Positions 21,301 through 32,193 of a stretch of 64,000 nt of DNA are shown here, one piece after another (position 1 is the stretch's first letter; each line of letters starts with the position of its first letter). The notes beneath the pieces were generated by a model. It did no database searches, had not been told where the DNA came from, and saw only the letters and a list, made by a program, of their open reading frames with translations. The stretch spans positions 21,983,456-22,047,455 of the forward strand of contig NC_044916.1 of NCBI RefSeq assembly GCF_003576645.1. Direction: 5' to 3'. The stretch is from Ipomoea triloba. Lineage: Eukaryota; Streptophyta; Magnoliopsida; Solanales; Convolvulaceae. The position numbers and the translations under genes are program-made.

Positions 21301-21732
21301 CATCTAAATACATATGTAGAGTAAAAACCAATTTGACTAGAACTCAAAATTCTACGGTGTTTAGATAATGTACCTAACCAACTAGCAATGGAAGCAATAC
21401 CCATGCCGATACCCAAATCCCTAATAGCATTGTTCCTCCAAGAATTTAGTATTTCTGCTTCTTCCCTTGTCAGTGACACCTACATTACAATTTAGAGTCA
21501 AATGACAGCATTTAGTACCCAAATACAAGAGCCAAAGAGGGGAAGATTAAACACATAAATAACAGAACCCAATCAACACAAGTGTTGAAACACACAAAAC
21601 CCAGATCAAGAAAAAGCGGAAAACTCCATCCAAAAAATGGAGTGCGCTCACAAAGATTCAATTGTTAAGCGAATAGGGGGTTGGATTAACCTTCTGGAGA
21701 CGGAGAAGTTCATCGGCTTCTATGAGCGCCAT
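15360..21732 (-). CDS. Conserved two-helix membrane protein, six exons
   Basis: Six exons join in frame to 257 residues: 21732-21691, 21479-21374, 20764-20720, 16687-16579, 16472-16157, 15557-15360. Most introns show GT/AG (for example CAGAAG|gttaat; ttctgcag|TAACTGG; GGAAT|gtatgt; GGT|gtgagt). The product begins MALIEADELLRLQKVSLTRE. It has two hydrophobic segments (about residues 33-51 and 57-74, RDLGIGMGIASIASWLVTG and NIAAAAGISFGLWRC), then a soluble region with QYYRMVKKYPHDSWGMQLVS, and ends in a basic His/Arg tail (HGRSHRRSRRRH). I recognise the general type as a conserved uncharacterised plant protein. The helical pair followed by WRCSKSLESS recalls OCIA-domain membrane proteins, but that is weak. 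The third intron from the start (16688-20719) is 4 kb and full of transposons, yet all exons are open. Confidence 0.8.
15688..16018. repeat. Tourist-like MITE remnant in an intron
   Basis: The left part begins ggctgtttggttggaaggaattg, and the right part (near 15990-16015) contains ctaccaaacaatg and ctaccaaacact, its rough complement. The interior has ggaattgcaattcc palindromes. It resembles the outer element at 7420-13427. No clear 3-bp duplication. It lies within the intron 15558-16156. Confidence 0.5.
17143..17356. mobile_element. Small hAT-type MITE in the large intron
   Basis: The ends are catgttgttaaggc on the left and, complemented, cattgttgttagggc on the right. Flanking 8-mers match at seven of eight positions (gtttgaac 17135-17142, gtgtgaac 17357-17364). 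The interior has cctaggcg/cgcctagg words, as in the element at 34461-35166, so the two are probably related. Confidence 0.65.
17616..19301. mobile_element. Mutator-type MITE carrying a minisatellite
   Basis: The first 90 bases (gggaaaagggtcaaatagac...) are almost identical to the complement of the last 90. A perfect 9-bp target duplication, aataatcaa, flanks it (17607-17615, 19302-19310). Inside the ends lie an A-run with its T-run counterpart and the 63-bp array described separately. A 406-bp relative without the array is at 22914-23319. It lies inside the 4-kb intron of the membrane protein gene. Confidence 0.95.
17893..18963. repeat. 63-bp minisatellite, 17 copies
   Basis: The unit starts atgggagaagacgaccagca and repeats 17 times with no length change and practically no base change. 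Each unit contains an imperfect hairpin (tcgccttctcc-c-atggagaaggcga). After a partial 18th unit with an extra 'cag', the sequence turns round: 18986-19060 is the unit in reverse complement, so the array closes as a large hairpin. Because 63 is divisible by three and the unit lacks stops in some frames, long open frames appear on both strands; these are not genes. Confidence 0.97.
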
Positions 21733-22017
21733 TATCAGTTGTTTTGGTTGGGCTGTGTCAAGTGTGTTAATGTATTTGGCACCGGTACTTGGGATTTTTC
21801 AAGTTGAAGAAAAGCAAGCAAGAATGCAAGCGGGTCGGCAAATGAATTTTGGTTCGTTTTCACTTTTCTATCACGGCAAATGAATGGGAAGCGGGTCGGC
21901 AATTCTAAGCCTCTAACCTGTTGTCAATCTTGGAAAAGGTACAAAAACCACGGGTATTATTTTCTCAAAAAAAAAAAAATTATTTATTGAACAAATAAGC
22001 TAATCTCGTGCGGACAA
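21733..22017. promoter_or_regulatory. Upstream region of the membrane protein gene
   Basis: This is the DNA just upstream of the ATG at 21732 on the minus strand. I see no clear TATA box. A direct repeat of gcgggtcggcaa occurs near 21830 and 21892. The gene may use a TATA-less promoter. Confidence 0.35.
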
Positions 22018-22263
22018 AATTAGGGACGGAATCAGAAATTACTTCCAGTGAACGGAATATTACAATAAAAGCGATGGTTAAAAACAAAAACAATTTAAAA
22101 ATATAATCATAAATATTGTTGGATATAGGCGAAAAATAAAACAAATCAAAATTTTTTAAAAATATTCATAACAAAATATGAAACATAATTAATTTTATAA
22201 AATAATTCAAATAGAAAACGCACTATAAATTACATATCTCATTATTAATAAATAAATAAATAA

Positions 22264-22309
<46 letters not shown>

Positions 22310-22705
22310 ATTCATAAAGCTTTGTCGAAGCAATGAAAGGAATTGATCATAACATTTCTTAGCACAAACACACATCTACCAACTAATCAACCTAACCTTC
22401 TTTTTTTTACATTTATCTATTTTTAGTTTATATATATGTATTATTAAAAAAGCTATAAAAGAAGCGCCATAAAGACACTATGTTGCCTTCGAGATTCACG
22501 CGACTTTTCACAAAGAAATGCACGCATCTACCACCTTGTCTAGCTAATCCATTGTTTACTATATCTGTTTTGATATATTTATATCTAAAACAGATATTAT
22601 ATATACATATATACATACAACGCTATATACGGGGTGGGGGTTGGGGGTGGGGTGAGTGGGGCAGCTGCCTCCATTGCCCCCATTGTAGCTCCGTCCCTTG
22701 GCAAA
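22018..22705. repeat. Possible DNA transposon remnant with (TA)n
   Basis: The left end has agggacggaatcagaaatt and the right end, complemented, aagggacggagctacaatgg, resembling the GGGACGGAGC termini seen in many plant hAT-like elements. It encloses A/T-rich sequence, a (TA)n run (about 22268-22303) and a G-rich patch (22630-22665). I found no target duplication. Confidence 0.4.
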
Positions 22706-22913
22706 ACTATGAGTATTATTGTTTTAACGCTGGGTTAATTGTTACGATTTTTTAACTTTTATAATTCTTTTCAAAACATATTTGAGAAGAAAATGACATT
22801 TTCTCTCCTTGAATTATATGTATATAGCATTTTTTTCTCTTTGAATTATTCATGTATTCACATTAGCCTCTCAATTATTTTGAAAGTGACAATTTTTCTC
22901 ATTTTATTTTAAA

Positions 22914-23319
22914 GGGAAAATGGTCAAATAAACCTCTAAACTTTACACCAAATGTCAATTAAATCCCTAAACTTTAAAAAGGATCAACTAAACCGTCAAA
23001 CATGTCAAATTGAGTCAAATACATCAAACTTACCAGTAACCAACATGTTACCGATAAAAATAGCCGGAAAAAGTCACCAGTTTGCCTTCTCCCGCGAGTC
23101 ATCGGAGATGGCGACCGGCGACGACTCGGTTGTCGCCGTTCGCCGGAAGTCGTCATCACCGGACTAATACAAATGACCTATAATAACTGGTCATTTACCT
23201 GTTTGGGGGCTTCATTGCCTCAATTTGACATGTTTGAGAGTTTAATTGGCCTCTTTAAAAGTTTAGGGGTCTAATTGACTTTTGGTGTAAAGTTTAGGGA
23301 CATATTTGACATTTATCCC
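22914..23319. mobile_element. Mutator-type MITE, 406 bp, relative of 17616
   Basis: The ends start gggaaaatggtcaaataaac and, complemented, gggataaatgtcaaatatgt. A perfect 9-bp duplication tattttaaa flanks it (22905-22913, 23320-23328). The centre has gccttctcccgcgagtcatc and gcgaccggcgacgactcggt, like a single version of the 63-bp unit of the larger element. So this looks like an unexpanded family member. Confidence 0.9.
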
Positions 23320-23395
23320 TATTTTAAATGGACATTTTTACCTTTAAAATAAATATTTCATTTATTTTTTTCTCTAACAAATTATTACTTATATG

Positions 23396-24473
23396 TAGGA
23401 ATGACTATGATTCGGTTCGAACTAATTTAACACTGTTGCAACCGAATAGAAACCGTAGGGACGATTCTGGTTGCGGTTCATAACCGGATCCGTCAGTTCT
23501 AATTCCGAACTAGAAAAAAAATAAAATAAATGTAGAATTTGAACTATTTTAAAAATTAAAATTTACCAAAATAAAAAGTTTGAATATGCAGTTTAAGTCG
23601 AACTGCTAGTTCATTCTGGTTTATCATTTCCTGAAATCATGAACTGGACCTTGCTTTTTCTGATTTTCAACCGATGTGACTACTTTAATTTTGCACCTTG
23701 TTTTTTACACTACATATTTTGTCTAGGCCTTTTTTTAAAGAAATCTAATTTGGAATGCGTACCTAAGACTCATTTTTCTTTGGTAACATTCTTCTTGTAA
23801 CTTCAGATTTTGAGAACGGTAATTGTTCATTCATAGAATGTCTACCCCTAGGCCAGCTCTTGTGCCTCCCGGAGCGAACGTGGGTGGGCCTGGACCGTTA
23901 CACGGACAGAGAAAGACCTCGTGAACTTACCCCAAAAGAAAACACATAATTTATTAATTGAAGGCACACATGTGTAAATTATGGTTCGTTTCCAATCCAG
24001 TTTTGGTTCTGAACCGACGGTTCTCGATTTCAGAAAATGGCAAACCGAAACCGAAATCCACTAGGAAGGTTCCGGTTCCAGTTTGATCCATTGGTTCTAA
24101 TTGATTTTTAAAAAGTCAAAATTCAACAATTATTTATTTTTTTGAAAGTCTTTCATTATAATTTTTTACAATGGTTATATCAAATATTTAAACTTTAAAG
24201 TTAAATTAAAAATACGAATAATTGTTAAAGTTAAACTTTAAATTGTTATATAAAGCTTATACTTTAATCAAATAATTGTCACTTAATATTTAATCAAATA
24301 ATAATTATTTAAAATTTAATCAAATAATGATTAAACTTTAAATTGTTTTTTCTTACAAGTTGGAACGAGAACTGGAACCAAAATCGTTTGTACAGTTTCG
24401 ATTCCGATTCGCTTCCTACAGTACACGGTTTGATTCGAACTGGACGATTTGAACCGAACTATGATCATCCCTA
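23396..24473. mobile_element. hAT-like element, ~1.08 kb, non-coding
   Basis: The ends are taggaatgactatgattcgg on the left and, complemented, tagggatgatcatagttcgg on the right. The subterminal parts are rich in ggttc/gaacc words (ccggttccagt, aaccgaaaccgaaa). I see no exact 8-bp duplication. A GC-rich insert of about 100 bp (23842-23940; agctcttgtgcctcccggag) differs from its surroundings and may be another small insertion. Confidence 0.6.
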
Positions 24474-24654
24474 AAGGCACATAATATGTTAACTTTATGT
24501 CTACATGTATATAATTTTTAAATCGGGATTTACAATACAAGATGAACTTTGTCAAGGGTAGAATAATTGGTTATTGTAAAGGGTCGGGCATTATTTTATT
24601 TGTAGCAAATAATATAGGACTCATTAACCAAGCGCCTTATGTTCATATGATATG

Positions 24655-24730
24655 TAGTGACTCTCCCATATGGGAGGTCATGAGGTTGAGCCTTAGTGGA
24701 TGCAAATTGACTCTTTGTGCGAGTATGGAT
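24655..24730 (+). repeat. Degraded tRNA-derived SINE fragment
   Basis: The phrases ctcccatatgggaggtcatg, ggttgagccttagtgga and ttgactctttgtgc match the SINE at 34642-34803 and the complement of 25065-25235. The B box (ggttgagcc) is altered. Confidence 0.6.
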
Positions 24731-24739
24731 TATGTATTT

Positions 24740-25000
24740 AAAACAAATTAGTAATTATGTTTTATGTTATGAATTTTTGTATCTTGTGTTGTGAATTATG
24801 TGCCTATGAATACAAATTATTACCTAAATAAGATTTGAAAAATATGTAAATATGTAGCACGTGTATGTGTGGACCCTGGTCCATGATATAAATTGCCCAA
24901 CCATTCCGACTTGGCCCACAATAGTAGTTTTGTTTATGGGTTGAGCAAACCAAGTCTACAAAGTAACAAGGGTGACCCGGGTCCAAAAATAATTTGCAAT
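24740..25000. other. MITE-like termini, element not resolved
   Basis: Two short pieces, ggaccctggtccatgatata (near 24879) and gggtgacccgggtccaaaaa (near 24969), resemble ends of the palindromic MITEs at 757 and 13747. I could not pair them into one element. Confidence 0.3.
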
Positions 25001-25064
25001 AAAGTAACTATATTTGGGGCAACGTGAATGTATTGTGTTACTGAGTTTTTTTGAGTAGACTCTG

Positions 25065-25235
25065 TTACAATATAGTATCTGTTCATATTGGCACAAAGAG
25101 TCAATTCTACTTTCTCAACCTACTGAAACACAAAGAGTCAACAGTTGCCTCCACTAAGGCTCGAACCCACTCCCATCATTCATGTGAGAGTGTAAACCCG
25201 GACACCTGGTGCGATTAGACCACAAGGTCTTTGGC
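25065..25235 (-). repeat. tRNA-derived SINE
   Basis: Read on the minus strand it starts gccaaagaccttgtggtcta (A-box region tggtctaatcgc). It has a B box (gggttcgagcc) about 50 bases on, then ggaggcaactgttgactctt, and ends in caaaaaaa. The tail holds a short extra duplication of ttgactctttgtg. Same family as 34642-34803 and 40049-40191. Confidence 0.8.
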
Positions 25236-25244
25236 AGTAGTACT

Positions 25245-25645
25245 CAAAAAATTCCTTTTTTTTTTGTTTTAAATTTATATGTGACAATTCATTTTTAGTC
25301 CTTTTTTTTTCAAAAGATTCCCCTTTGGTCCTAATATTATTATGACATAACTATTTTTGGTCCTCTATAAAAAAAAACAGTTAAATTTTATAAAATACAA
25401 TGGCATTTAGGTCTTCAATTATGATTTTTTTCAAAAAATTAAAAATAAAAATATAACGAGTCAACTCACTTTGTACAAAAAAAGTCCAAAATGTCATTGT
25501 ATTTAACAACAGTTCAATAATTTTGTAGGCGAATGACAAAAAATTGTCATGCTACAATAATACTAGGACCAAATGGGATTTTTGAAAAAGAACTAAAAGT
25601 GAACTGTCACATATAATTTAAGGACAAAAAATGAAATTCACTCTT
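25245..25645. repeat. Palindromic MITE, ~400 bp
   Basis: Left (tttatatgtgacaattcatt...tttggtcctaatatt) and complemented right (attatatgtgacagttcact...tttggtcctagtatt) ends match over about 100 bp. No coding capacity; borders approximate. Confidence 0.65.
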
Positions 25646-25689
25646 ATTATTTTATTACTTACGGAGTAATAACTTAGAAAATGTTTTCT

Positions 25690-25775
25690 GAAAAATGGTT
25701 AGGCTCAAACCAACAACCTCTCATTTGGGAGTGCAACTTAATGCCACTAGACCACAAGGTCTTGGCATGAATATA
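25690..25775 (-). repeat. SINE head fragment
   Basis: The minus strand reads tgccaagaccttgtggtcta, with A box tggtctagtggca and B box ggtttgagcc. It then ends without the 3' body seen in the full copies. A run of aat/agt trinucleotide repeats (25787-25835) follows on the plus strand. Confidence 0.65.
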
Positions 25776-25981
25776 CTATTTGTTACATAATAATAATAAT
25801 AGTAATAGTAATAGTAATAATAACAATAATAATAATAAGTGGTGTGGTGATTGTTGTTGGGGTAGTAGTGGTGATGATGGTGTTATGGTGGTGGTAATAA
25901 TAATTCAAAAACTAGCTTGAAAAGATATGATGGAAAAGATAAGTATATAAAAATAAATAATTTAGAAAATGTCTTCCGTCT

Positions 25982-26439
25982 GGGTCACACTTGTGTGAGA
26001 CCGTCTCACGGATCCTTATTCGTGAGACGGGTCGGGTCGGGTCAAAGCACCATGCAAATGTCATACTTATATGTGCAAATGTCATACTTATATGCTCAAA
26101 TATAACACTAATCAAGAATACAATTTTTGTTACTTATAAGAGAAAAAGTAATACATTTTTCATAATAAGTAATGTTGACAACTGCCCCTTATAAAATAAG
26201 GGCAAATATAATACTTTTATGATAAAATGTAATACTTTTAAATCGAAATGTAAAAGTATTGTATTTTCCCTTAAAAGTATTACATTTACCCTTATAAGTA
26301 ACAAAAATTTTATTCCTGATTAGTATTGCATTTAAGCATATAAGTATGACATTTGTGCATATAAGTGTTACATATGCATATTGACTCGACCCCGACCCGA
26401 CCCGTCTCATGGTGAGACGGTCTTACACAAGTTTTTGCC
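25982..26439. mobile_element. Mutator-type MITE with GAGACGG termini, 458 bp
   Basis: The terminal inverted repeats include acttgtgtgagaccgtctca on the left and acttgtgtaagaccgtctca on the complemented right, then gagacgggtcgggtcg. A perfect 9-bp duplication cttccgtct flanks it (25973-25981, 26440-26448). The interior is also palindromic (tacttataag, aaaatgtaatactttt). A more decayed relative is at 26670-27090. Confidence 0.9.
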
Positions 26440-26669
26440 CTTCCGTCTAAACATTTAGAAAATTTTGGGTTCAAGTCTGTGCTTCCCCATTTGGGAGAGC
26501 CACAAAGTGTCATTAAGCTATAAGCTACTTAGCTTGGCATTCAACCTCTTGAGAAGGAAAAAAATATATCTAATCAAGTGCTATATATAAGATTTATTCT
26601 TATTCATTTTCATTGAGTTTTATGAACTTTGTATGTTGATAAAATTGTTCATCTCAATTTATTAAAAAG

Positions 26670-27090
26670 GTAAAAACTTGTGTGAGACTACATTACGGAT
26701 TCTTGTCCGTAAGACGTGTCAGGTCAAGATGAAATATAATAGTTATACTAACACATGTAATACTAAATCAATGATAAAATGTTTATTACTTATGAGGAAA
26801 AATGTAATACTTTTGAAAACAAATGTAATACTTTTATATTTTGATGTAAACTTTTTTTTTTCATAGAAAAATATTACATTTCTTTCCCTTGATAAGGGCA
26901 AATTACTTATAAGGAAAAATATAATATTTTTTTTTATAGAAATAGTAATACTTTTACATCAAGAATATAAAAGTATTACATTTGTCTTAAATAGTACTAT
27001 TACGTTTTCCTTACCAGTAACAAACATTTTGTTCTTGATTTAGTATTACATGCATATTGACTCGACCTGACCCAACTCTTCTCATTTCCC
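26670..27090. repeat. Degraded relative of the 25982 MITE
   Basis: It begins aaaaacttgtgtgagactac and ends near cgacctgacccaactcttct, with the same interior words (tgtaatacttttg, ttgtccgtaagacg) but many differences. No target duplication found. Confidence 0.7.
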
Positions 27091-27099
27091 ACACACAAA

Positions 27100-27622
27100 C
27101 CTATTAAAAAACATTTGTCATTACCATTGTGTCGTCTACGGTTGATAGAGTACGAATGCCAGGTTTCTGTTTGATGAAATGCTTCAAAGGATGCTATGAG
27201 ATAAGGTATTGTGATTGATGGATATGAAAAATTTAACCGTAACTCACTACATAGGGTTCTTGAAAACAAAGTTTTTTTTTTTATCCTCTTCTAACATCTT
27301 CTTCTTTACTGGGCTGTCTGGGCATCATTTTATCATGCTAATCATGGGGTGTGATGAATCAAGCTAAACAGTTTGTTGAGGAAATTTTAGCAAGTTTGTT
27401 GTGGTCTAGATGAACAGCAAAACAAATGAATATACAAAAAGAATACAACACACCAGATGACAAAGCTAGCTAAATCATTGTATCTAAACTCAACTTTCAA
27501 TAGCTGAAGAAACACCAAAACAATGAGAATTGGAGAAAGGATGAATAGCTAGCTTCTCTCATGAGGAATGAGAATCAAATTATATTTCATATCATGAGAA
27601 GTTACAGAGAAAAGCATTTTTC
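27100..27622. other. 3' flank of the 27623 gene, nothing else seen
   Basis: AT-rich DNA downstream of the minus-strand gene. It probably holds its 3' untranslated region and polyadenylation signals; no repeat ends were recognised. Confidence 0.5.
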
Positions 27623-29676
27623 TTAGGTTGGGACATGAAAACTCTTCCCTCCTCTGAGATGGCTTTTGAAGGGAGACAAAAGCCAGAAGAACTCTTCCTT
27701 CAACATTTCAAACTCTCTTGTGAACCTGAACTTGAGGAACTCCACAACTGCTGAAACAAATCTGGCGTTTTCCCTCATAGGGCTCTCATTATATTCAAGA
27801 ATCCAGGTGTTTGGATCTAACTGCACAGCAGAAGAACTCCATTTCCTTTGTGTCCATGAACTATTAACATTCATTATTCTGTAACTTGTTTCTCCATTAG
27901 ACCACTGTTACAAAAAAACACATAAATAACGAAAGAGTTGTTGGTTTTTCTGTATAAATATGCTATATATATTAAGGCCTTAATTAAGTGATGTAAGTTG
28001 ACTAGACTTATTAAGTAGTTTGGTTAGACTAAATTATTAGAAATTGATAGTCATCTAGACTTTGCCTAATATAAAGCATGTATTGATGAGATCACACAAT
28101 CTAAGGTTCTAAGTCAATATGAGACAAAAACGTTCTAAGTCAATATGAGACAAAAACGGCTAACGTTGTAGAACTGCTTCCGCATTCACTACAAGGTCAT
28201 GTTTTCCTCGAAAATTTTGTATTAAGTTAATCTTACACTACATTTATATCTAACTAACAAGAGTCACATAGATTAGATAAGAACATAAATTGTTTCAAAA
28301 TTAAGAGTATATAGAAATGATTAACCCCTATATTCAGTTAATTTTTACACTACATTTATATGTAACAAGAGTCACACAGATTAGATAAGAACATAAATTG
28401 TTTCAAAATTAAGGGTATATAGAGATGATTAACTCCCCCAAATTAGTTCAGTACCTCAGTAAGTCTTCCTGATAATAGAGTAAAAGATCTTGAAGAATAT
28501 CCTGCAGTGAGCAATCCAGCAGTCTGCAGTGGCCATCCCCAAATGCTCACTTCTTCTGAGATGGATTCGTATAAGGTGCATCTTGAATTCAAAAGCAACC
28601 CATCCTATAAATCCAGTCAAACCATATCTAATCAGCAAAATTGTAGAAACATAACAAAATTTTTGAATTGTTAGAAGTTATAACAAGTAGCAAAGTCGCA
28701 ACTTCATTTCTTTATACACCCGTATCACATTTTCTAAAGTCAGGGTATTGGACTTGGCTTTTTATAGGTCTCCGCCCAACAATTCCCTAGCCACATAGTG
28801 CTACTCTTACTGAGACTCGAACCCAACCCATGACTCAAATACCACTTGTTAAGATAACCGCTTATTACTACTTCGCGAATGCGCAACTTTATTTCTTTAT
28901 AAACTGTCATCATATTTTTGACAGTTTGGGTGTTGGATTTAGCCTTTTATCGACCTCCGCCCAATAATCTCTTTAGCCACGTGATGATAGACTTGGCCCT
29001 TACCGGCCTCCGCCCGACATGAATGATCTTTGAAGAAGCAGAAAGAACAGACCTGGTTGACTTTCCACTGAGAATAGAAAGAGCTGCTGCAGTTTGACAC
29101 TTCATCATCTACTAACTTTTCCATCTCATTCCTGAAGAAATTCAATCTTTCATTCAAATCATTTGAAACCCATGATTTTTCACTCAATTTCCTGACAACA
29201 TCCAATGACAATTCCGGCTCAAAAACCCCAGAAACCACACTAGAAACCCCATATTCCACCACAAACACCAAGCTTAGCCCTACCAAGAACCTCACCATCA
29301 CTGCCCCAAACCCACATTCCTTCTTCTCCCTCTCCACTTCCTTTAAAAAACTCGCGCTTGCGCTTGAATTCGAGGGAGGAGACACCGGAGCAGATGGATT
29401 CCTGCTCGATCTGGGCGTCGAAAAGCTGGAGGGATCGAACAAAACGGGGCTGCGAGGATTTCTACGGGCCTTCGCTGCGGAGAATTTACCGAGGGAGTTT
29501 CTCTGGATGGTTTTGGGCATCAGATCAAGGGTGGCATTGATGCTCGCTATGCAGATTTCACATTTGCAGTTGGCATCTTTTCGACATCCGGGAAAATAGC
29601 AGCTGTCCCTGGTTTCAGAATCTGTGGTGGTCGATGATTTTACAGAAGAGGAGGGCGTTGAATCGAGTGATTTCAT
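27623..29676 (-). CDS. Conserved plant protein, Cys-rich N-terminus, one TM span
   Basis: Three exons (29676-29053, 28604-28455, 27904-27623) with GT/AG borders and phase-0 introns give 351 residues. Near the N-terminus is a cysteine motif (SCYFPGCRKDANCKCEICIA, residues about 27-46). A Ser/Pro-rich linker follows, then one hydrophobic stretch (about residues 121-148, FGAVMVRFLVGLSLVFVVEY). The C-terminal domain has DGLLLNSRCTLYESISEEVS, IWGWPLQTAGLLTAGYSSRS, SWTQRKWSSSAVQLDPNTWI and LEYNESPM. This arrangement matches a conserved uncharacterised plant family; I do not know its function. The Cys cluster could bind metal and the protein is probably membrane-anchored; both are inference. The promoter side holds a large tandem duplication. 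Confidence 0.85.
28672..29020 (-). repeat. SINE-like repeat in the first intron, tail duplicated
   Basis: On the minus strand, tatttgagtcatgggttggg runs into a B-box-like ggttcgagtctc. Then comes a tail with ttgggcggagacctataaaa and tgtataaagaaatgaagttg. A second copy of that tail lies upstream (29015-28872, ttgggcggaggtcgataaaa). So one full and one 5'-truncated copy stand in tandem. Confidence 0.55.
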
Positions 29677-30617
29677 GGTTTCTTGTGAATGTTTTGGCTT
29701 TTGGTTTGCTTGGTGACTGAAGAATGAAGAAGATGGAGGAAAACTGTGTAGGATTTCAAATTTGAATCTAACGGTCGAATCCGATGAGATGGTTCAAATA
29801 TTGCACGGGTCGATTTTATTACTAAAAGATCCGCCCAATTTGTTTTCAAGATCCGCCCAATTTTGATTTTTTTTTTTAAATACTTTTAATTCTTTACAAT
29901 GTAGTTGTTGATTATGTTTTATATTTTCTCAAATATTTTCAAATCAAAGAATCTAAGTCCCGCCCACGAAGATTTGAATCTATTACCATCCATGCATTTA
30001 TAATGGTAACCAGATGTCATCACACTACATGGTAGTTGATAAACAACCCAATTTTGATTTTTTTTTTTGAAAAACCCCAATTTTCATTTAGTTACAATAA
30101 AAATCAATTTTAACCTCTTATTAATAATTTGATTAATTTCTATACGTTTAACCTTTTTTCAATTATTGTTAGTTTTAGATAATACTTATTGAACCGAAAC
30201 AATATTTGTGCCTTCATACTTAACAGCAATATATAAACGAATGATATGGTTCAAGAGTCAAAGTTTAGGCTTCAATCATTATAGTCCTGATCTAGTTAAT
30301 GTTGACAATTTTTTTTTTAAAATTAGATATTGTTCCGTGCGATGCACGACCATATATAATAGATATAAATATTTTACAAAAATTATTATTCGTCATAAAA
30401 TAGAAATACATGTAATAAAAAAATAGAATCATGTAATATATTTTTAAATAGATGTCTTAACTCTACTTCTCAGCCACTTCATCCCCTAACTTTCTTCTCT
30501 TTCTGTTTAGACCCCAAAAACAGATCCGCCCAATTTGTTTTCAAGATCCGCCCAATTTTATTTTTTTTAATACTCCTGATTCTTTACAATGTAGTATATA
30601 TTGATTATGTTCTATAT

Positions 30618-31012
30618 GAGTTAATTACCGATTTGGTCTCTCGACTATTGAGATTTCACCACTTTGATCCTCGACAATTTTTCTTACCCAATTAAGTCAT
30701 CGACTTTGAAAAAATTAACCAATTTGGTCTCCCCATTTATTTTACCATTTGATATTCGTTAAATCGGGACCAAATTAATAATTTCACTATAGTCAAGGGA
30801 CCATTTCAGTCAAAATTAATTACCAAAATGGTCCTTTCACTATTTAGATTTCACCAATTTGGTCCTGATTTAACGGTTGTTTAACACCAAAATAAACGGA
30901 AGATCAAATTGGTTAATTTTTAAAAGTTGATGACTTAATTGGGCAAGAAAAATTGTCGAGGACCAAAGTGGTGAAATCCCAATAGTCGATGGACCAAATC
31001 GGTAATTAACTC
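30618..31012. mobile_element. Palindromic Mutator-type MITE, 395 bp
   Basis: It starts gagttaattaccgatttggt and ends in its complement. The 10-bp flanks match at nine positions (tgttctatat 30608-30617, tgttatatat 31013-31022). The empty site in the other copy of the tandem duplication reads tgttttatat. Same family as 7578-8038. Confidence 0.93.
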
Positions 31013-31273
31013 TGTTATATATTTTCTCAAACATTTTCAAATCAAAGAATCTAAGTCCCGCCACGAAGATTTGAACCTATTACCATCCATGCATTTATAA
31101 TGGTAACCAGATGTCATCACACTACATGGTAGTTGATAAACACCCCAATTTTGATTTTTTTTTTTGAAATCCACTCCAATTTTGATTTAGTTACAAGAAA
31201 AATCAATTTAAACCTCTTATTAATAATTTGATTAATTTCTATACTTTTAACCTTTAACTTTCAATTATTGTTA

Positions 31274-31574
31274 GGGTGTGTTTGGTTGGTGGGTTTAGGT
31301 ATAAGGAATGGGTATGAAAGTGATTGCTTGTGTTTGGTTGATAGGTTTTGTGAATGCTACTATGGGTTTGGAATACCCCATTAATGAGAAAACCCATACC
31401 CTTATTAAATAAGAGTTTCATCCCTCTTCCTCCTTTCTTCCCCAACAATTAATAACCATTCCCATTCCACCCAACTACCAAACATGCTAAATACTTTCAC
31501 CAAAACCCATTACCATTACCAAGTTTTTGATACCCATTCCGATTCCGATTCCCATGTGCGAACCAAACGCACCC
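31274..31574. mobile_element. Tourist-type MITE (PIF/Harbinger), 301 bp
   Basis: The ends are gggtgtgtttggtt and its complement aaccaaacgcaccc, flanked by TTA on both sides (31271-31273, 31575-31577). The empty site is visible in the first copy of the tandem duplication (attgttagttttag). Confidence 0.93.
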
Positions 31575-32193
31575 TTAGTTTTAGATAATACTTATTGAAC
31601 CTAAACAATATCTGTGCCTTCATATTTAACAGCAATATATAAACGAATGATATGGTTCAATAGTCAAAGTTTAGGCTTCAATCATTATAGTCTAGATCTA
31701 GTTAATGTTGACATTTTTTTTAAAATTAGATATTGTTCCGTGCATATACAATAGATATAAATATTTTACAAAAATTATTGTTCATGATAGAATAGAAATA
31801 CATGTAATAAAGAAATAGAATCATGTAAATATATTTTTAAAAAGATGTCTTAACTCTACTTCTCAGCCACTTCACATCCCCTAACTTTCTTCTCTTTATG
31901 TTTAGACCCCAAAAGCATTTCCCATGAATTTTGATTGCCACTAGACCCAATTAGCTCTCCAATCTCCACTCTTTTGCCCAATTGACTTTGGGCCCAAGCT
32001 CCATTCCTCCGTTCATTATTGCATAGACCTTGGTCTACACCGCCATGTGGACCATAAATAAAAAATACATTTTTAATATATTAAAAATACATTATTTTTA
32101 TACATAAAGTACATTATTTAAGTATTGAAAGTACATTATTTTGTATATACTATGAAATAATGTACCTTCAATACAAAAATAATGTACTTTTAG

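Larger units (their letters stand above)
29828..31925. repeat. 694-bp tandem duplication, second copy bearing two MITEs
   Basis: The block 29828-30521 (from agatccgcccaatttg to gtttagaccccaaaaac) is repeated directly from 30522 on. The second copy is longer only because of the elements at 30618-31012 and 31274-31574 with their target duplications. In copy one the corresponding sites are empty (tgttttatattttctc and attgttagttttag), confirming both insertions. Small differences include a 12-bp loss at the ccgtgcgatgcacg hairpin. The block lies just upstream of the 27623-29676 gene. Confidence 0.93.

Noticed and set aside
22258..22303. TA run as a regulatory or origin element
   Set aside because: Simple microsatellite; nothing else supports a function.
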